Part shown: positions 10,637-20,900 of the stretch, piece by piece
Position numbering within the stretch: the first letter of the stretch is position 1
Layout of the letters: each line of letters opens with the position of its first letter
Origin: Lepidodermella squamata
Taxonomy: Eukaryota; Gastrotricha
Direction of reading: 5' to 3'
Assembly: GCA_047495785.1 (NCBI GenBank)
Contig: JBLDXI010000003.1
Location: 4,500,989-4,564,988, forward strand
Length of the DNA stretch: 64,000 nucleotides
Translations under genes and position numbers: made by a program
Notes under the pieces: generated by a model
The model's input: only the letters and a program-made list of their open reading frames with translations
The model's database searches: none
What the model was told of the DNA's origin: nothing

Positions 10637-12621
10637 TTACGAGTCGAAAAGGTCATGTGCCTCCGAAGCTGAAGTCATCATCATCTGTTCAGCTTCGAAA
10701 ATTCGCTTCGAGAATACAAATTCTGTCTCTCGTGGGATCTTGCGAATCAAGCCGCTGTCATCAGAATCGCTTAGAGCCAGCTTTGATGATGAGGGCGCGA
10801 GACCAATGACGTAGTTCTGAATGAGTCCAATGACGTAGCCGTTAACGAGCAATCGGCTGAACTGCTCACCTAAATTGCATTCAAAACGTTCATTTTTTCC
10901 GTATTTCAGTTTATTTAAATTCTTACCCGGGCAAGCGCGGCTTCCGAAACCGAAAGGTGCCATGTGGCTAGAATGATCGATTAGCTTTCCGTCGAACGGG
11001 TCAATCCAACGATCAACGCGGAAGTTCGACGGGTCGCCCCAGTAGGTATCGAAATGAAGGCTGCGATTGGAGCACCAAATCATCGTGTCACCTGGAATCG
11101 TGAATCCATTCAGTTTCATATCGCAATTTGTTTCATGGAGCACGGACAGCGGCAGCATTGATGAATGGCGGTATACCTCATTGAGAAACGCTTCGACGCG
11201 AACTAATCGGTGAATATCCAGACGACCAGGAGATTCAAACGGCTTCAAGTTCTGATAATAAATAGCATCATTAGATGAATTATCGAAAAGATCGAAAGAT
11301 CAGCTATCATCCATCATCTACGCACAATCTACGCATTATACAAATGGCTAGATTTTTATTATACAAGGAATGCTATAAGGGAATTTTTCATTTTAAATGC
11401 AAGACAGAGCTTTTTACCTTCTTTATTTCCTCTTGAAGACGGATCTGTTCATCCGGCATGTGCGCCAAGTAGTACAGCGCCCATAAAATTTGGTCAGGAA
11501 CACCTTTTAGCGCCCCCATCATAAGGTCGGTCAGGATGCGAGAAAATGTACAAAAATCCATTGGTTTTCCTGTAAAAATGAAAATAAATTGCAAAATTTA
11601 TGCAATGAATCAGCATCTCACCAAGCCTTTCTTGCTCAAGATAGTAGGCTATCATATCGTTTTCTGGCGATAATTCAGCTGACTCGCTGACGGTGAACAA
11701 ACGAGGTGGAGTTGGCGTGTCAGACATTGCTCGGCGCGTGCGTCCTGCCTTAACCTCAGGAGTGTGACTTACGACTTGACGTATCTGGCGGTTGCATTCC
11801 AACTCCTTCCTAGTGACGTTCTCCATAATATTCTGAATCGCAAACTCTGGCTCGTTTCCAATTGATAAGAATGCGTGAATTACTGGCATGCGAGACTTGA
11901 TGGCAAGTGTGAACAAGCTGTGATCGAACTGCTCCTCGCTCAAACGGACGATTTCAGACAGGTAAGTTTCGAAATCGTGCTGTGTCGGTCGGCGCCCGAA
12001 TAACAAGCTGTGCGTGATCCCGGCAATGCTGAGCAACAACTGGCGTCGAGGATTCCATGGCTCGCCACCATTCTCTTCAACGAGATCAAGAAAGTCACCC
12101 AGCTCTTCGTCAATTTTCCCCACAGCTGAACCATCGAAAATGCCAAAATTTTTCATCACCTTGGCAACCCATCGACGAATCACTCTAGCCTTATCGCTCG
12201 AAGCCAATGCAAGTCCGGTTTTCGTACCACGCAACAGAGCAAGGTTTTTCGGGCGATCAATTACCGAATGATTGGAACCTGGAAGCAGTGTATTCATTGC
12301 ATCGACTATGGTTTCGCGATCCGATAAAACGACAACGCCAGGTTTCGACGAGCCGAAATACAGCGAAACTACATTACCGTAGACATTTTGCAGCATTTTC
12401 GCAAGCTTACGCGACTTGGGAAAACGAAGCAGAATCATTGGAACATTTCCGAATAGCGGTAGGCGAAGCGGACCAGGCGGGTAATTTCGCCGGTATGATA
12501 CAATCAACGCTCCAACATACCACGTGAGAAGCAAAGCCAGAAGTGTAGCTGAGACATTCGCGTAGCTCGCAAAGCTGTCAGACACCGCGTAAAACAACCG
12601 ATAAAATTCAGCCAAAGCCAT
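10637..12621 (-). CDS. Cytochrome P450 monooxygenase-like protein with a degenerate I-helix
   Basis: Four exons, 12621-11622, 11569-11418, 11251-10927 and 10869-10637, give 569 aa with all phases consistent. An N-terminal membrane anchor (about residues 23-38, ATLLALLLTWYVGALI) and the proline hinge YPPGPLRLPLFGN mark a microsomal P450. Later motifs are the K-helix ExxR (EVYR), FRVDRW, and the haem loop FGFGSRACPG followed by EQFSR, with the Cys codon at 10931-10933. The protein is some 60-70 aa longer than usual, mainly from a linker before the I-helix (around HTPEVKAGRTRR and DTPTPPRL). In the I-helix the consensus (A/G)Gx(D/E)T(T/S) reads GALKGV, so the acid-alcohol pair used in oxygen activation is Lys355-Gly356. 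Haem binding looks intact but the chemistry may be unusual. The last intron (57 bp) has no stop in frame. The family within CYP is not assigned. Confidence 0.9.
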
Positions 12622-13857
12622 GGTTATTAAGTCGTCTCAAGCTGTAAATGATGAGTGATCGGAAAAATGAAACTAGCCAGAGTTTCCATGCTTTACTGAC
12701 AAGTTCTTTTGATTGCGCAACAAGATCATAACATACTGCCTTCTTTTATTACGTCAATACTCGCGTGTTTTCGTGTTATTCATGTGTAGGATTTGCCATT
12801 AATTTGAATTTTATTGTCCAACAAATTAATTTTTTCAAAGGTTAAGAATCAGCGTTATTTCAAAAAGGTTTTACGGAGGTTGGTTTTGCTGCTATATATA
12901 GGTAGTATACAGTGTTACGAAGTGAATAGTTGTTCCCTGCGAAGCGATTCTAAAATTTTCGCTTGATTTTTGTCAAACATTCTTGACTAGAATATTATTG
13001 ACTTTTTATTTAAATGAAATTTTTGATATTAAACGTAAACTGCTGAGTTCGAAAACTGTTTTCCAACCAGGTTGCCGCAAACCGCGATGCTCAGTGAGTT
13101 CTCAGCGGAAGGAATCCACATTGTTCTATGATTTGCGACAAGCACGTGATTTTTTTCATTTTTTAACGAAAACCTCATAAAACCAAACAGCCAATAAATT
13201 GCAGCAGACTTATTGAACGATTCTCTATTTACTTAATACGTAGATGCATACAAATTCTTGAAATTGCAATGAAATTTTGCCAGGAAATGTTGCAGTTGAA
13301 AAAAATGTTCGGCTTTTACGCGTTGCTATGCACAATATAATGAAAAAAGTAAAAAGCAAAGGCAGCCAAAATACATTCCTATAAATAATGGTGTTTTTTA
13401 TAAATTGTTTGAACCCCTTGAACTTTATGTCTCATTCTATTCTGTTTTCAAATTATATTTACACTTAGAACAATGAAGAATAACCGTCAGTCAGGAATTC
13501 ATATTACCTACAGCAGACGTAACCTACTTATAAAAAATGGACAATACTTTTTATAATTATTGAGTGTTATACATAGACAGTGGACGTAGACGGTAGACAT
13601 TATAAATCGGCAAAAGAACGTTTTAGGTCGATCTGATATCTGAAGACGTTCCAGAACAAGCTGATTAAAATTCAGCGCTGATTTCATTCTTGAGCAGTAA
13701 GCACACACATAAAAACCTGCCGCCTGCAGCCCGCAATCGAATACCGAAACGAAGGTAAACAAAAAAATTCACACGGCATGTGCGCGCGGGAATTGCATTT
13801 AGCTTTGCAATTTTACGATAGGTATATATACCGAAATGAAAATAGCTGGCTATACTA
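12622..13857. other. Divergent intergenic region between the P450 and the first ion channel gene
   Basis: The region is AT-rich and must contain the promoters of both flanking genes. On the minus strand a TTTACAG acceptor ends at 12642, leaving only 20 nt (12641-12622) before the P450 start, which fits trans-splicing or a 5' UTR intron. A palindromic TATATATA lies at about 12893-12900. Small open frames at 12983-13180 and 13508-13762 have no support. Confidence 0.55.
13823..13830 (+). promoter_or_regulatory. TATA-box-like element upstream of the first ion channel gene
   Basis: TATATATA lies 28 nt before an ATG at 13858 and 58 nt before the in-frame ATG at 13888. With a TATA-to-start distance of about 30 nt, transcription would begin near 13853-13858. 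That leaves too little leader for the first ATG and favours 13888 as the start codon. Confidence 0.4.
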
Positions 13858-13887
13858 ATGTTAATTAATAAAGGGGCTGCGCATAAA

Positions 13888-15185
13888 ATGGCAGCGCCAA
13901 TGTTGCGATTTGGAACAGTGTTGCTAATCTATGTAAACTTCTTGCGAGCCTCATCAGCTGGCGGAGGTCCGAAATTTCTTCCGATCGATGAAACTGTGAA
14001 GCAGCAGATGATAAGCAACTGCAGTTTACTTTCGAAATCTCGGCCTGTTGCAAATTATGGCGACGCTGTGGAAATAAAAGTCAATATGCTGACCTACCGC
14101 ATGCGAGAACTTGACGATCGACTACAGCGCTTCAGCATCATTACTGAGTTGGATTTGATTTGGCAGCATCCATGTACAACTTGGAATTCGTCTGAGAGGG
14201 AAGATGAAGTTGCGCAGTTTCAAATGCGAGCTGAAGAAACGTGGTATCCACTAATTGAACATATCAATGCTGCGGAGGAGTTCAACATTAAAGCGTGAGA
14301 TAACAGCCTATATTCCAGATTTCGTAAATTGTGATGATGTTCTATAGGGATCTGGAACGAAGTTCAGTTTTCTTCAAGGAGGACGGCGGTGTTCTTATGC
14401 CAATCATCACCGTTTTCACTTCGTTTTGCGAGCTTGAGTTAGTCGCTTCTCTTATAATGGTGACAAAACATTGGTTTTACATACTGCTGTTATCTTTTTT
14501 CAGCTTAAATCAGTTTCCTTTTGACGACGAGGTTTGCACTGTTCAGTTCGAGCCGTGGCAATCAACCGCATTTGTTCGCCTAACAATAAGTGAAAACCTC
14601 GATGAAGCCCTGCAAATTTTCGAAGACGAAAACTCCCCCTTCATCAGTCCGTCCGATGTTTGGCAGCTGCTGAGTGTGAATGCTACAGTTCTTCAAATCA
14701 AGTACAAGGACGAGACAAAAGAATCATCTTACGATCGTGTGGTATTCTACTTCTCACTGCGACGGCGTTTCGCGTTTTACTTGATTAACATGTTTTTCCC
14801 TTGCTTTTGCCTATATCTCACTCTTCTTTCATCCGGCTTGATGCCAGCCAAGTACCCGGACAGGGCGGCTTTTTGTGTTACTGTACTACTGGCATACGCT
14901 GTATTGCAAAATTCTGTGAATGATGCAATACCTAAAACTGGGCAAGTCGCGTTGATCGCAACTTTCCTTTCCATGCAGTTGGGAGTTGGAGTTGTTTGCA
15001 CGCTTTATTCATTGTTGGCATGCCACATGGCGTCGATTCCGAAATTGCGGAAATCCTCCTTGAAGGTGTTTGGATGGAAAGTGTCATATCTGCGATTTAT
15101 TGATCTTATTTTCTATTTTTGTATTGTTTGTTCTAGTGTTAGTGCTTTCGCCGTGATCATATATCAAATGGCGCGAAAAAAGTAA
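13888..15185 (+). CDS. Cys-loop ligand-gated ion channel subunit (copy 1)
   Basis: Exons 13888-14294, 14348-14437 and 14504-15185 give 392 aa; an in-frame ATG at 13858 would add ten residues. A signal peptide (LRFGTVLLIYVNFLRASSA) leads into the ligand-binding domain with ELDLIWQHPCTTW and ETWYPLIEH. Splicing exons 2 and 3 rebuilds the Cys-loop exactly: C, then ELDLNQFPFDDEV, then C (13 residues between). Four membrane segments follow: M1 RFAFYLINMFFPCFCLYL, M2 AFCVTVLLAYAVLQ, M3 VALIATFLSMQLGVGVVCTL and M4 FIDLIFYFCIVCSSVSAFAV. The motif PDR stands where cation channels have GEK, with an acid at -1', so cation selectivity is likely. Loop C has no vicinal cysteines, so this is not an alpha-type acetylcholine subunit. 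The M3-M4 loop is only about 25 residues. The ligand is unknown. A paralogue starts 96 bp downstream. Confidence 0.92.
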
Positions 15186-15281
15186 CCCAATTAATGGAAA
15201 TTACCTTTTTAACCTTTATAACATGAAAGAATGTTGTATATTTTATAATACTCTTAGGTCTTTTTAAAGCAGAATATTGTC
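15186..15281 (+). promoter_or_regulatory. 96-bp spacer between tandem channel genes with a splice-acceptor-like site
   Basis: The spacer is AT-rich with T runs and ends in TTTTTAAAGCAG (AG at 15271-15272), nine bases before the ATG at 15282. I see no TATA box and no exact AATAAA. This spacing and layout resemble nematode operons, where the downstream cistron receives a spliced leader. Confidence 0.4.
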
Positions 15282-16545
15282 ATGCACTACCTGCTAGTAC
15301 TATTCTTCTGCATCGGCTGTTCGGTGGGCGATGACTTTTCGCCACCGGATGATCGGCTGAGGAATTACCTTATAAGCGAATGTTCCGTTCTATCTCAGTC
15401 CAGGCCCGTCGAGAAGTTTGACGATCCTGCCCAAGTTTTTGTTGCGCTGTTGCCATATCGTTTCCAAGAACTTGAAGATCGCGAACAACGATTCAAACTC
15501 ATAGCCGAGCTTGATTTGTATTGGCAACATCCTTGCGCAAGCTGGGATCCATCTGAGTGGCAAAATGTCAGCGAAGTATCTTTCAACGCGCGAGAAACAT
15601 GGGTACCCATAGTTCAGCATGTGAACGCTGACTCGGAAATGGAACTGAACCAGTAAAAGGCTTGAAATTGTTTGCAGGAAAGCTGTACATATTTCCATTT
15701 AATTTTACAGCTTGCTCGAGGCTGGCTCGATATATTTGTCGAGTGCTGGCCGGTTCTTTCTGCCTACAACCGCGAGTCTGGACTCATTCTGCGAATCCAA
15801 GTATAATTATTATCGCATATATTCATAATTTTTCATTTATTCATCCTCATATAGGCTGACAAAGTTTCCTTTTGACTCTTTGCGATGTTCGCTGCAATTC
15901 GAACCTTACCAGCCTTCGGACTTTGTTCAATTAGTAATGCTTAAGGGTGGTAATGAAACAACGGAAGTTCACTCTGACGACAACCGCCTCTTTATCAGCG
16001 ATGGGGAACTGTGGAATTTAATTAACATCACGGGCAGCGTCCACCTTATTCACTACGGAAACGATATTTTGGGGGACAAGTACACACGAACTGTGTTCAT
16101 TTTTGAGCTATCTCGACGATCGAACAGTTATGCATTCAGCATATTCGTGCCATGCTTTTGCTTGATGGCTGTATTGTTCGCTGCAGGTCTTCTTCCTGCT
16201 AAGCATCCAGACAGACCGGTCTTCTGCATCACAGTGGTTTTGGCGTATTCGTTCATTCAAAGCACTGTCAATCAGTTGATTCCGAATTCAAACGAGACCG
16301 CTTACGTCGTAATGTTTTTATCTTTTCAGCTTGGAGTTAGCTCGCTTTGCACCATCTACGCAATGTGGTCTTGTCACTTCTCGAAAACGAAGGACGCTTA
16401 TAAATTAGTTACATTCGAATTCAAGACGCTTAATATTCAATTTCGTCTCTGCAAAATTAATGCCATGGATTTTGGGTTCTTCTCTGTGGTTTTCCTACTA
16501 ACGTGTGTAATCGACTTGATTTTGTTGATACTCATCATAATTTAG
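15282..16545 (+). CDS. Cys-loop ligand-gated ion channel subunit (copy 2, tandem paralogue)
   Basis: Exons 15282-15652, 15711-15800 and 15855-16545 give 383 aa. Exon 1 reads into a TAA just past the donor at 15653, so splicing is required. Both genes have a 90-nt second exon and the same intron phases, the mark of tandem duplication. Features in order: signal peptide (YLLVLFFCIGCSVG), ELDLYWQHPCASW, ETWVPIVQH, then the Cys-loop rebuilt across intron 2 as C, ESKLTKFPFDSLR, C (13 residues). M1 is AFSIFVPCFCLMAVLFAAGL, M2 follows PDR (VFCITVVLAYSFIQ), M3 is AYVVMFLSFQLGVSSLCTIY, and M4 is FFSVVFLLTCVIDLILLILI at the very C-terminus. It again lacks loop-C vicinal cysteines and has a short M3-M4 loop of about 30 residues. 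With copy 1 it may form a heteromeric receptor (inference). An AATAAA lies at 16775-16780. Confidence 0.92.
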
Positions 16546-17971
16546 CTAATTTCATAATTTCAATATCCGCAAATAATTTCACTGAACCTCTTCATATCTA
16601 ATGAAATCTCCGTAACTGCATTGCTGTTGATTTGAAAAGAGTCACATTTTAATTTTTGAATAACTGGAATCCGGAACATCAATTCCCCAATAATCCAATT
16701 ATGCAATTCCCCTGATAAATTTAAATCCAGAACAATAGCGACGACGAAGCCTAGATAGGCAAAGTATATTGCTGAATAAAAATGAGTCATTTGAGTGCTT
16801 TGAGTGCTCCACTGTCCCGCGATAATTCAACTCTCTATGGTATGCTGATTGGGTTTCACATGGGAGTACATTAAGCGCCCCATATGATTACGGTTAATTT
16901 GTCATTGTCGACGTAAAATTCAGCACAGATGCCAAAAAACCGGTACTCTAGTGGGTAACATTTGGCAGAAGGGTAAAAAACGAACGATGCTATAATTTCG
17001 ATACATTTTATTTCATTCTCAGCTTTCTTTTCAAGTAGAAACAATGTTATAAGTTTTTGTTATCATAATTATCATTTTTTAGAAAACGAATGCTTTTGGC
17101 CTCATCATTTGACATCATCGTCGTCTCGCCTTGATAGAATATAGCTACAATATTATTACTATTCGTAGAGAGTGATTTGTACAACAACGAGTTTCATCAG
17201 TAAAAAGAAAAAAAGAAGAAATGAAACAACTCTCGTCGCGGCTTTCTCGACTTGAGGTTGGCAACAAATCAGAATCGAGAAGGCCGCAATCATACCATGG
17301 CTGACGAATAGAAATTTTCAACGCGTCGTTGTGCGATTGTGGCGAGTGATGAGAAAGAAGGCCACCGTTGCGCGACTAGATCGAGTAAAAAACAGAAACG
17401 CGTTGTTTTTCTCCTCTCAGATATTGTTCGGACAATCGTAGTCAGATTGATCTATATATTAATAATTGCGAGATTAGAACAGCTCAGCTACGCGAGAAGA
17501 AGCAGACCGATTCGGAATAATGGCGCTCTGCGGAAAGTTCTTTCGAAGTTCATTCAGTTGACAACAAACGAAAAAATTGGCAATAAAACAACGTTCAAGG
17601 CAGCCCTGTGCAGATCCATTCTTTCCAATAAAGTAATCAGAACAAACACAACAGCTAGAAGTTAGGATGGGGCACGACACGGTAAAAGAAATAATTCATA
17701 TAGCATCAGGTAGAAAACGCACATGAGAGAAATTATTGAATTTTTCCATAAGAGGATGAACAATCATATAGTAGAGCGAAAAGGCGCGTAAAAAATCATT
17801 GTTATATCGAATTATTAAAACAGGTATCTTAAAACAAATAAAATCGTTTTTGAGCCAATTTTTGTTGAAGCCGAGAAGGTAGTAGGATTAAAGAAGGAGG
17901 AGGAGTAGGATGGAGCTTCTTGACATGTCTGTATTTACACCGTCCAACAATTGTTCATCAGCTGAAATTCA
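16546..17971. other. Convergent 3' UTR region of channel copy 2 (+) and the LAR gene (-)
   Basis: Channel copy 2 has AATAAA at 16775-16780. The LAR gene has a minus-strand AATAAA (TTTATT on plus) at 17007-17012, which would give it a 3' UTR of about 960 nt. Between the two signals I see no coding sequence. Short frames at 17339-17665 and its complement overlap each other and have no support. Confidence 0.5.
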
Positions 17972-20900
17972 TCACGCGCTCGGGTACTGCTCGAACGCGC
18001 TCAGGTAGTCGATGGCGGCGCGGTAGCAAAAGGCGTACTGCTCCTCCGTCTGCACCATGAGAGGGCGCTGCGTTCGCAGGGTGCGCACCGTGTTGAAGAT
18101 GTCGGCGACGCCATCGAAGCGCATCTGGTCGAGCAGGATGGAGAGCGCGAGGAAGACGCCGGTGCGGCCCACGCCCGACGAGCAGTGCACCGTGATGGGC
18201 CCGTCCTGGCCGAACTGCTCCTTCGTCTTGTGCACCTGGCCGATGAAGTCGATGAAGGCGTCGCCCGCGCGCGGCGTGCCCTGCTCCGGCCAGTCGACGA
18301 AGTGGAACTGCCGGATGGTGCGCGAGTGCCCGTCCCGCGCGTCCGTGATCTTGAACTCGCGCAGCACGTACTGCGTCATGTTGTACTCGGAGAGCGGCTC
18401 GACGGCAAAGTACTGGAAGCGCGTCGGACGGTCGGTCGGCCAGTACAGGTGGCACCGTTCGTGGCCCATCTCGCGCAACTTGGTCAGCATGACGACGATG
18501 GTCGAGTTTTGCTCCCACAACATGCGCCAGAAGTCGTCGGTCGTCTCGGCCAGCGGCGCCTGGGACGCGATGTACGCCCGCCGCTGTCGGTACCCGTCGA
18601 CGTAACTCGCGTTGACGTAGTCGGACCCATCGACGCCGCGGATCGGCTGCAGTTTCACCCGGGTGCTGTCGTAAGGCAGAATGTTCGCCAGACGATTCTT
18701 GAATTTGTTCACCATTTGCGATGCGGCGGTGTACCGCAGCGCCGAGACCGCGCGTTGAGCCGACGAGGAGAGGTGCGTGAGTTTCTTGAACTCGAGCTCG
18801 ATCGAAGTCATCGTGCCGTCGCTGAGCGACATCGGCTGGATGAGTTTTGAGAAGTGCCCGATGAGGTTGCGCACCGGCACCTCGGTCGCGCCGGTCTGCG
18901 CCGCCTCGAGCAGCGCGTCGTAGATGAAAATGTACTGCTCTTCCGTCTGCACCATCGAGTTGCGCTGGGAGCGCATCTGCAGCACGTGGCCGTAGATGTC
19001 GACGGTCTGCTCGGCTCGGATGCGCTCGAGCTGCGCGTCGATCACGACGTACGCGCCTGTCCGGCCGACACCGGCGCTGCAGTGCACAACGAGGGGCCCG
19101 GCGGCTTCGGCCGGTGGCGTCAGGATGCCAGGAGGCGACGAATTGCCGCCATTCGCCAGCATTTGCGCGAGCGGAGTCGTTGCGGCTCGCACTCTCCGGA
19201 TGAAATAGATCAGATGCAACGGGTGCTCAGGCACGCCGTGGTCCGGCCATGCCGTGAACTGAAAGTGCTTCACCTCGCGGCGTTCAGCAGAGCCACGCTA
19301 GACAAAAACATGAGAGTTAACATGGTTTTCCGATAAGTGAGCATCGGTAAAATCCTCCTTATAACGACATAGTGATTTGCACAGCTAAAATTGAGGCCCC
19401 AGCACTTTACTTGAGCTAGTTTGTACATATAAAAATCTTGTAGCTGGCTTCCTAAACTACTGTTATTGAAAATCCGCAATTTGATTACATGGCACACTCC
19501 TCAAAAATCCTAATTTGTTTGAATTCAAGCAGCAACTTACATATGAAATGTGGAAGGTACGGAGGGTGTAGTGGGCGAATTCGATGACGTCGACGAGGGA
19601 GACTTGCATCAAGTCGTAGATCTCGGTGCCGCGACTCGGCCAGTACTGGTCGCACTTCGCGACCCCGCGCTCCTCCAGCTTCGTCATCATGACAACGGCC
19701 GGGCATCGCTGTTCCCAGACCATGCGCCAGAAATCACCGAAAGTCTCCGGCAGGGGGCCTTGCGTCGCGATGTACGCGTGCCGCCGCCGATATCCATCTA
19801 TGTAATTCGCATTGATGTAATCAGAGCCGGGTAGGCCCTCGATCGCGTTCAGCTTCACGCGAGAGTGGTCGAAGGCGATGATATTGGCGAACCGGTTCTT
19901 CGGCTTGTTGTACTCGTGAGTTGAGTGGTGGAAGTCGTAGTTCGGCCGCTCGAGCGACTCGAATTCGGCCGAAAATTTGGCGTTGTCGTTTGCCTTCAAC
20001 CGCTCGACCGCATCAGCAAGTTGATGCGTCGGAATCGCCGGATGAAGGGGTGAAACGCCCGGTGTCGCCACCACCGTCGACATGCTCACCTGCGGGGCAT
20101 GACCGTTGCCCATGACTGCATGGCCGTTGCTCATCGTGGCATTCGTCGCACTCACCGTCGTTGAGAAGGCCGCAGCTGCGGTCGTCAGATGACCCGACGA
20201 AGTCGTCACAATCGTAGCTTGAGCTGTTGTTATCGCTACGACTGGCGGTGGAGTCGGCGCCTGGACAGACGGCGGTGTCACTTTGCCACTCCCAGCTAAA
20301 TTACCACTGATTGACCCGTTGATGGAGCCGTTTCCGTTCTCTTTGATGCTAGTCATCGTCGTGTTGTTCGTCATCGACGAACTAGTGTTGATCATTGTGA
20401 AGGAAGGCGCTGAAATTGCGGCCGAGCCGTTCACTCGAGGTGGGTTTGGCTGGGTCGGCGTCGTCGCGGTTGTCGTAGTTTCTGGAATCATCAACCGGTG
20501 CGTCATCGTCGAATTGTTGTTGTTGTTACTATTAGGCTGGGTTAGAGTGAAGCTGTGAGCAGCCATGCCATTGCCAGCATGCGGCATCTGGTCCATTTCT
20601 TGATGCTGCAGGAGTGGGGTCGGGTCAGGGACTTTGTCCTTCTGATAGGCACGACGTCTGTAAAATAAATAACCACAATTTGAAATTGATATCAAAATAA
20701 ATGAAATCGCAAGGTTGTAATTAAAGCCAGTATGACAATGACGAAAAGCTAAAATAATAATGTTACTCGATTGAATAATAATAAAGCGAAATGCCTCTGC
20801 TGGCTAAGGGATGGATCTGGTTCTAGAAGAGGCTTCAACGGATGACAATATTGAGCAGCAGTACTCGACGGCTCTCCTGTGAAAAGCCGCCGGCAAAGCA

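Noticed and set aside
15653-15677. A 25-bp intron (GTAAAAGG to TTTGCAG) in channel copy 2
   Set aside because: Too short for a normal intron. The acceptor at 15710 restores a 90-nt exon 2 and a correct 13-residue Cys-loop, exactly as in copy 1.
18057-19336. Plus-strand open frames of 160-221 codons opposite the phosphatase exons
   Set aside because: They are mirror images of a GC-rich, clearly coding minus-strand exon. High third-position GC removes stops from the antisense frames. No motif is present.
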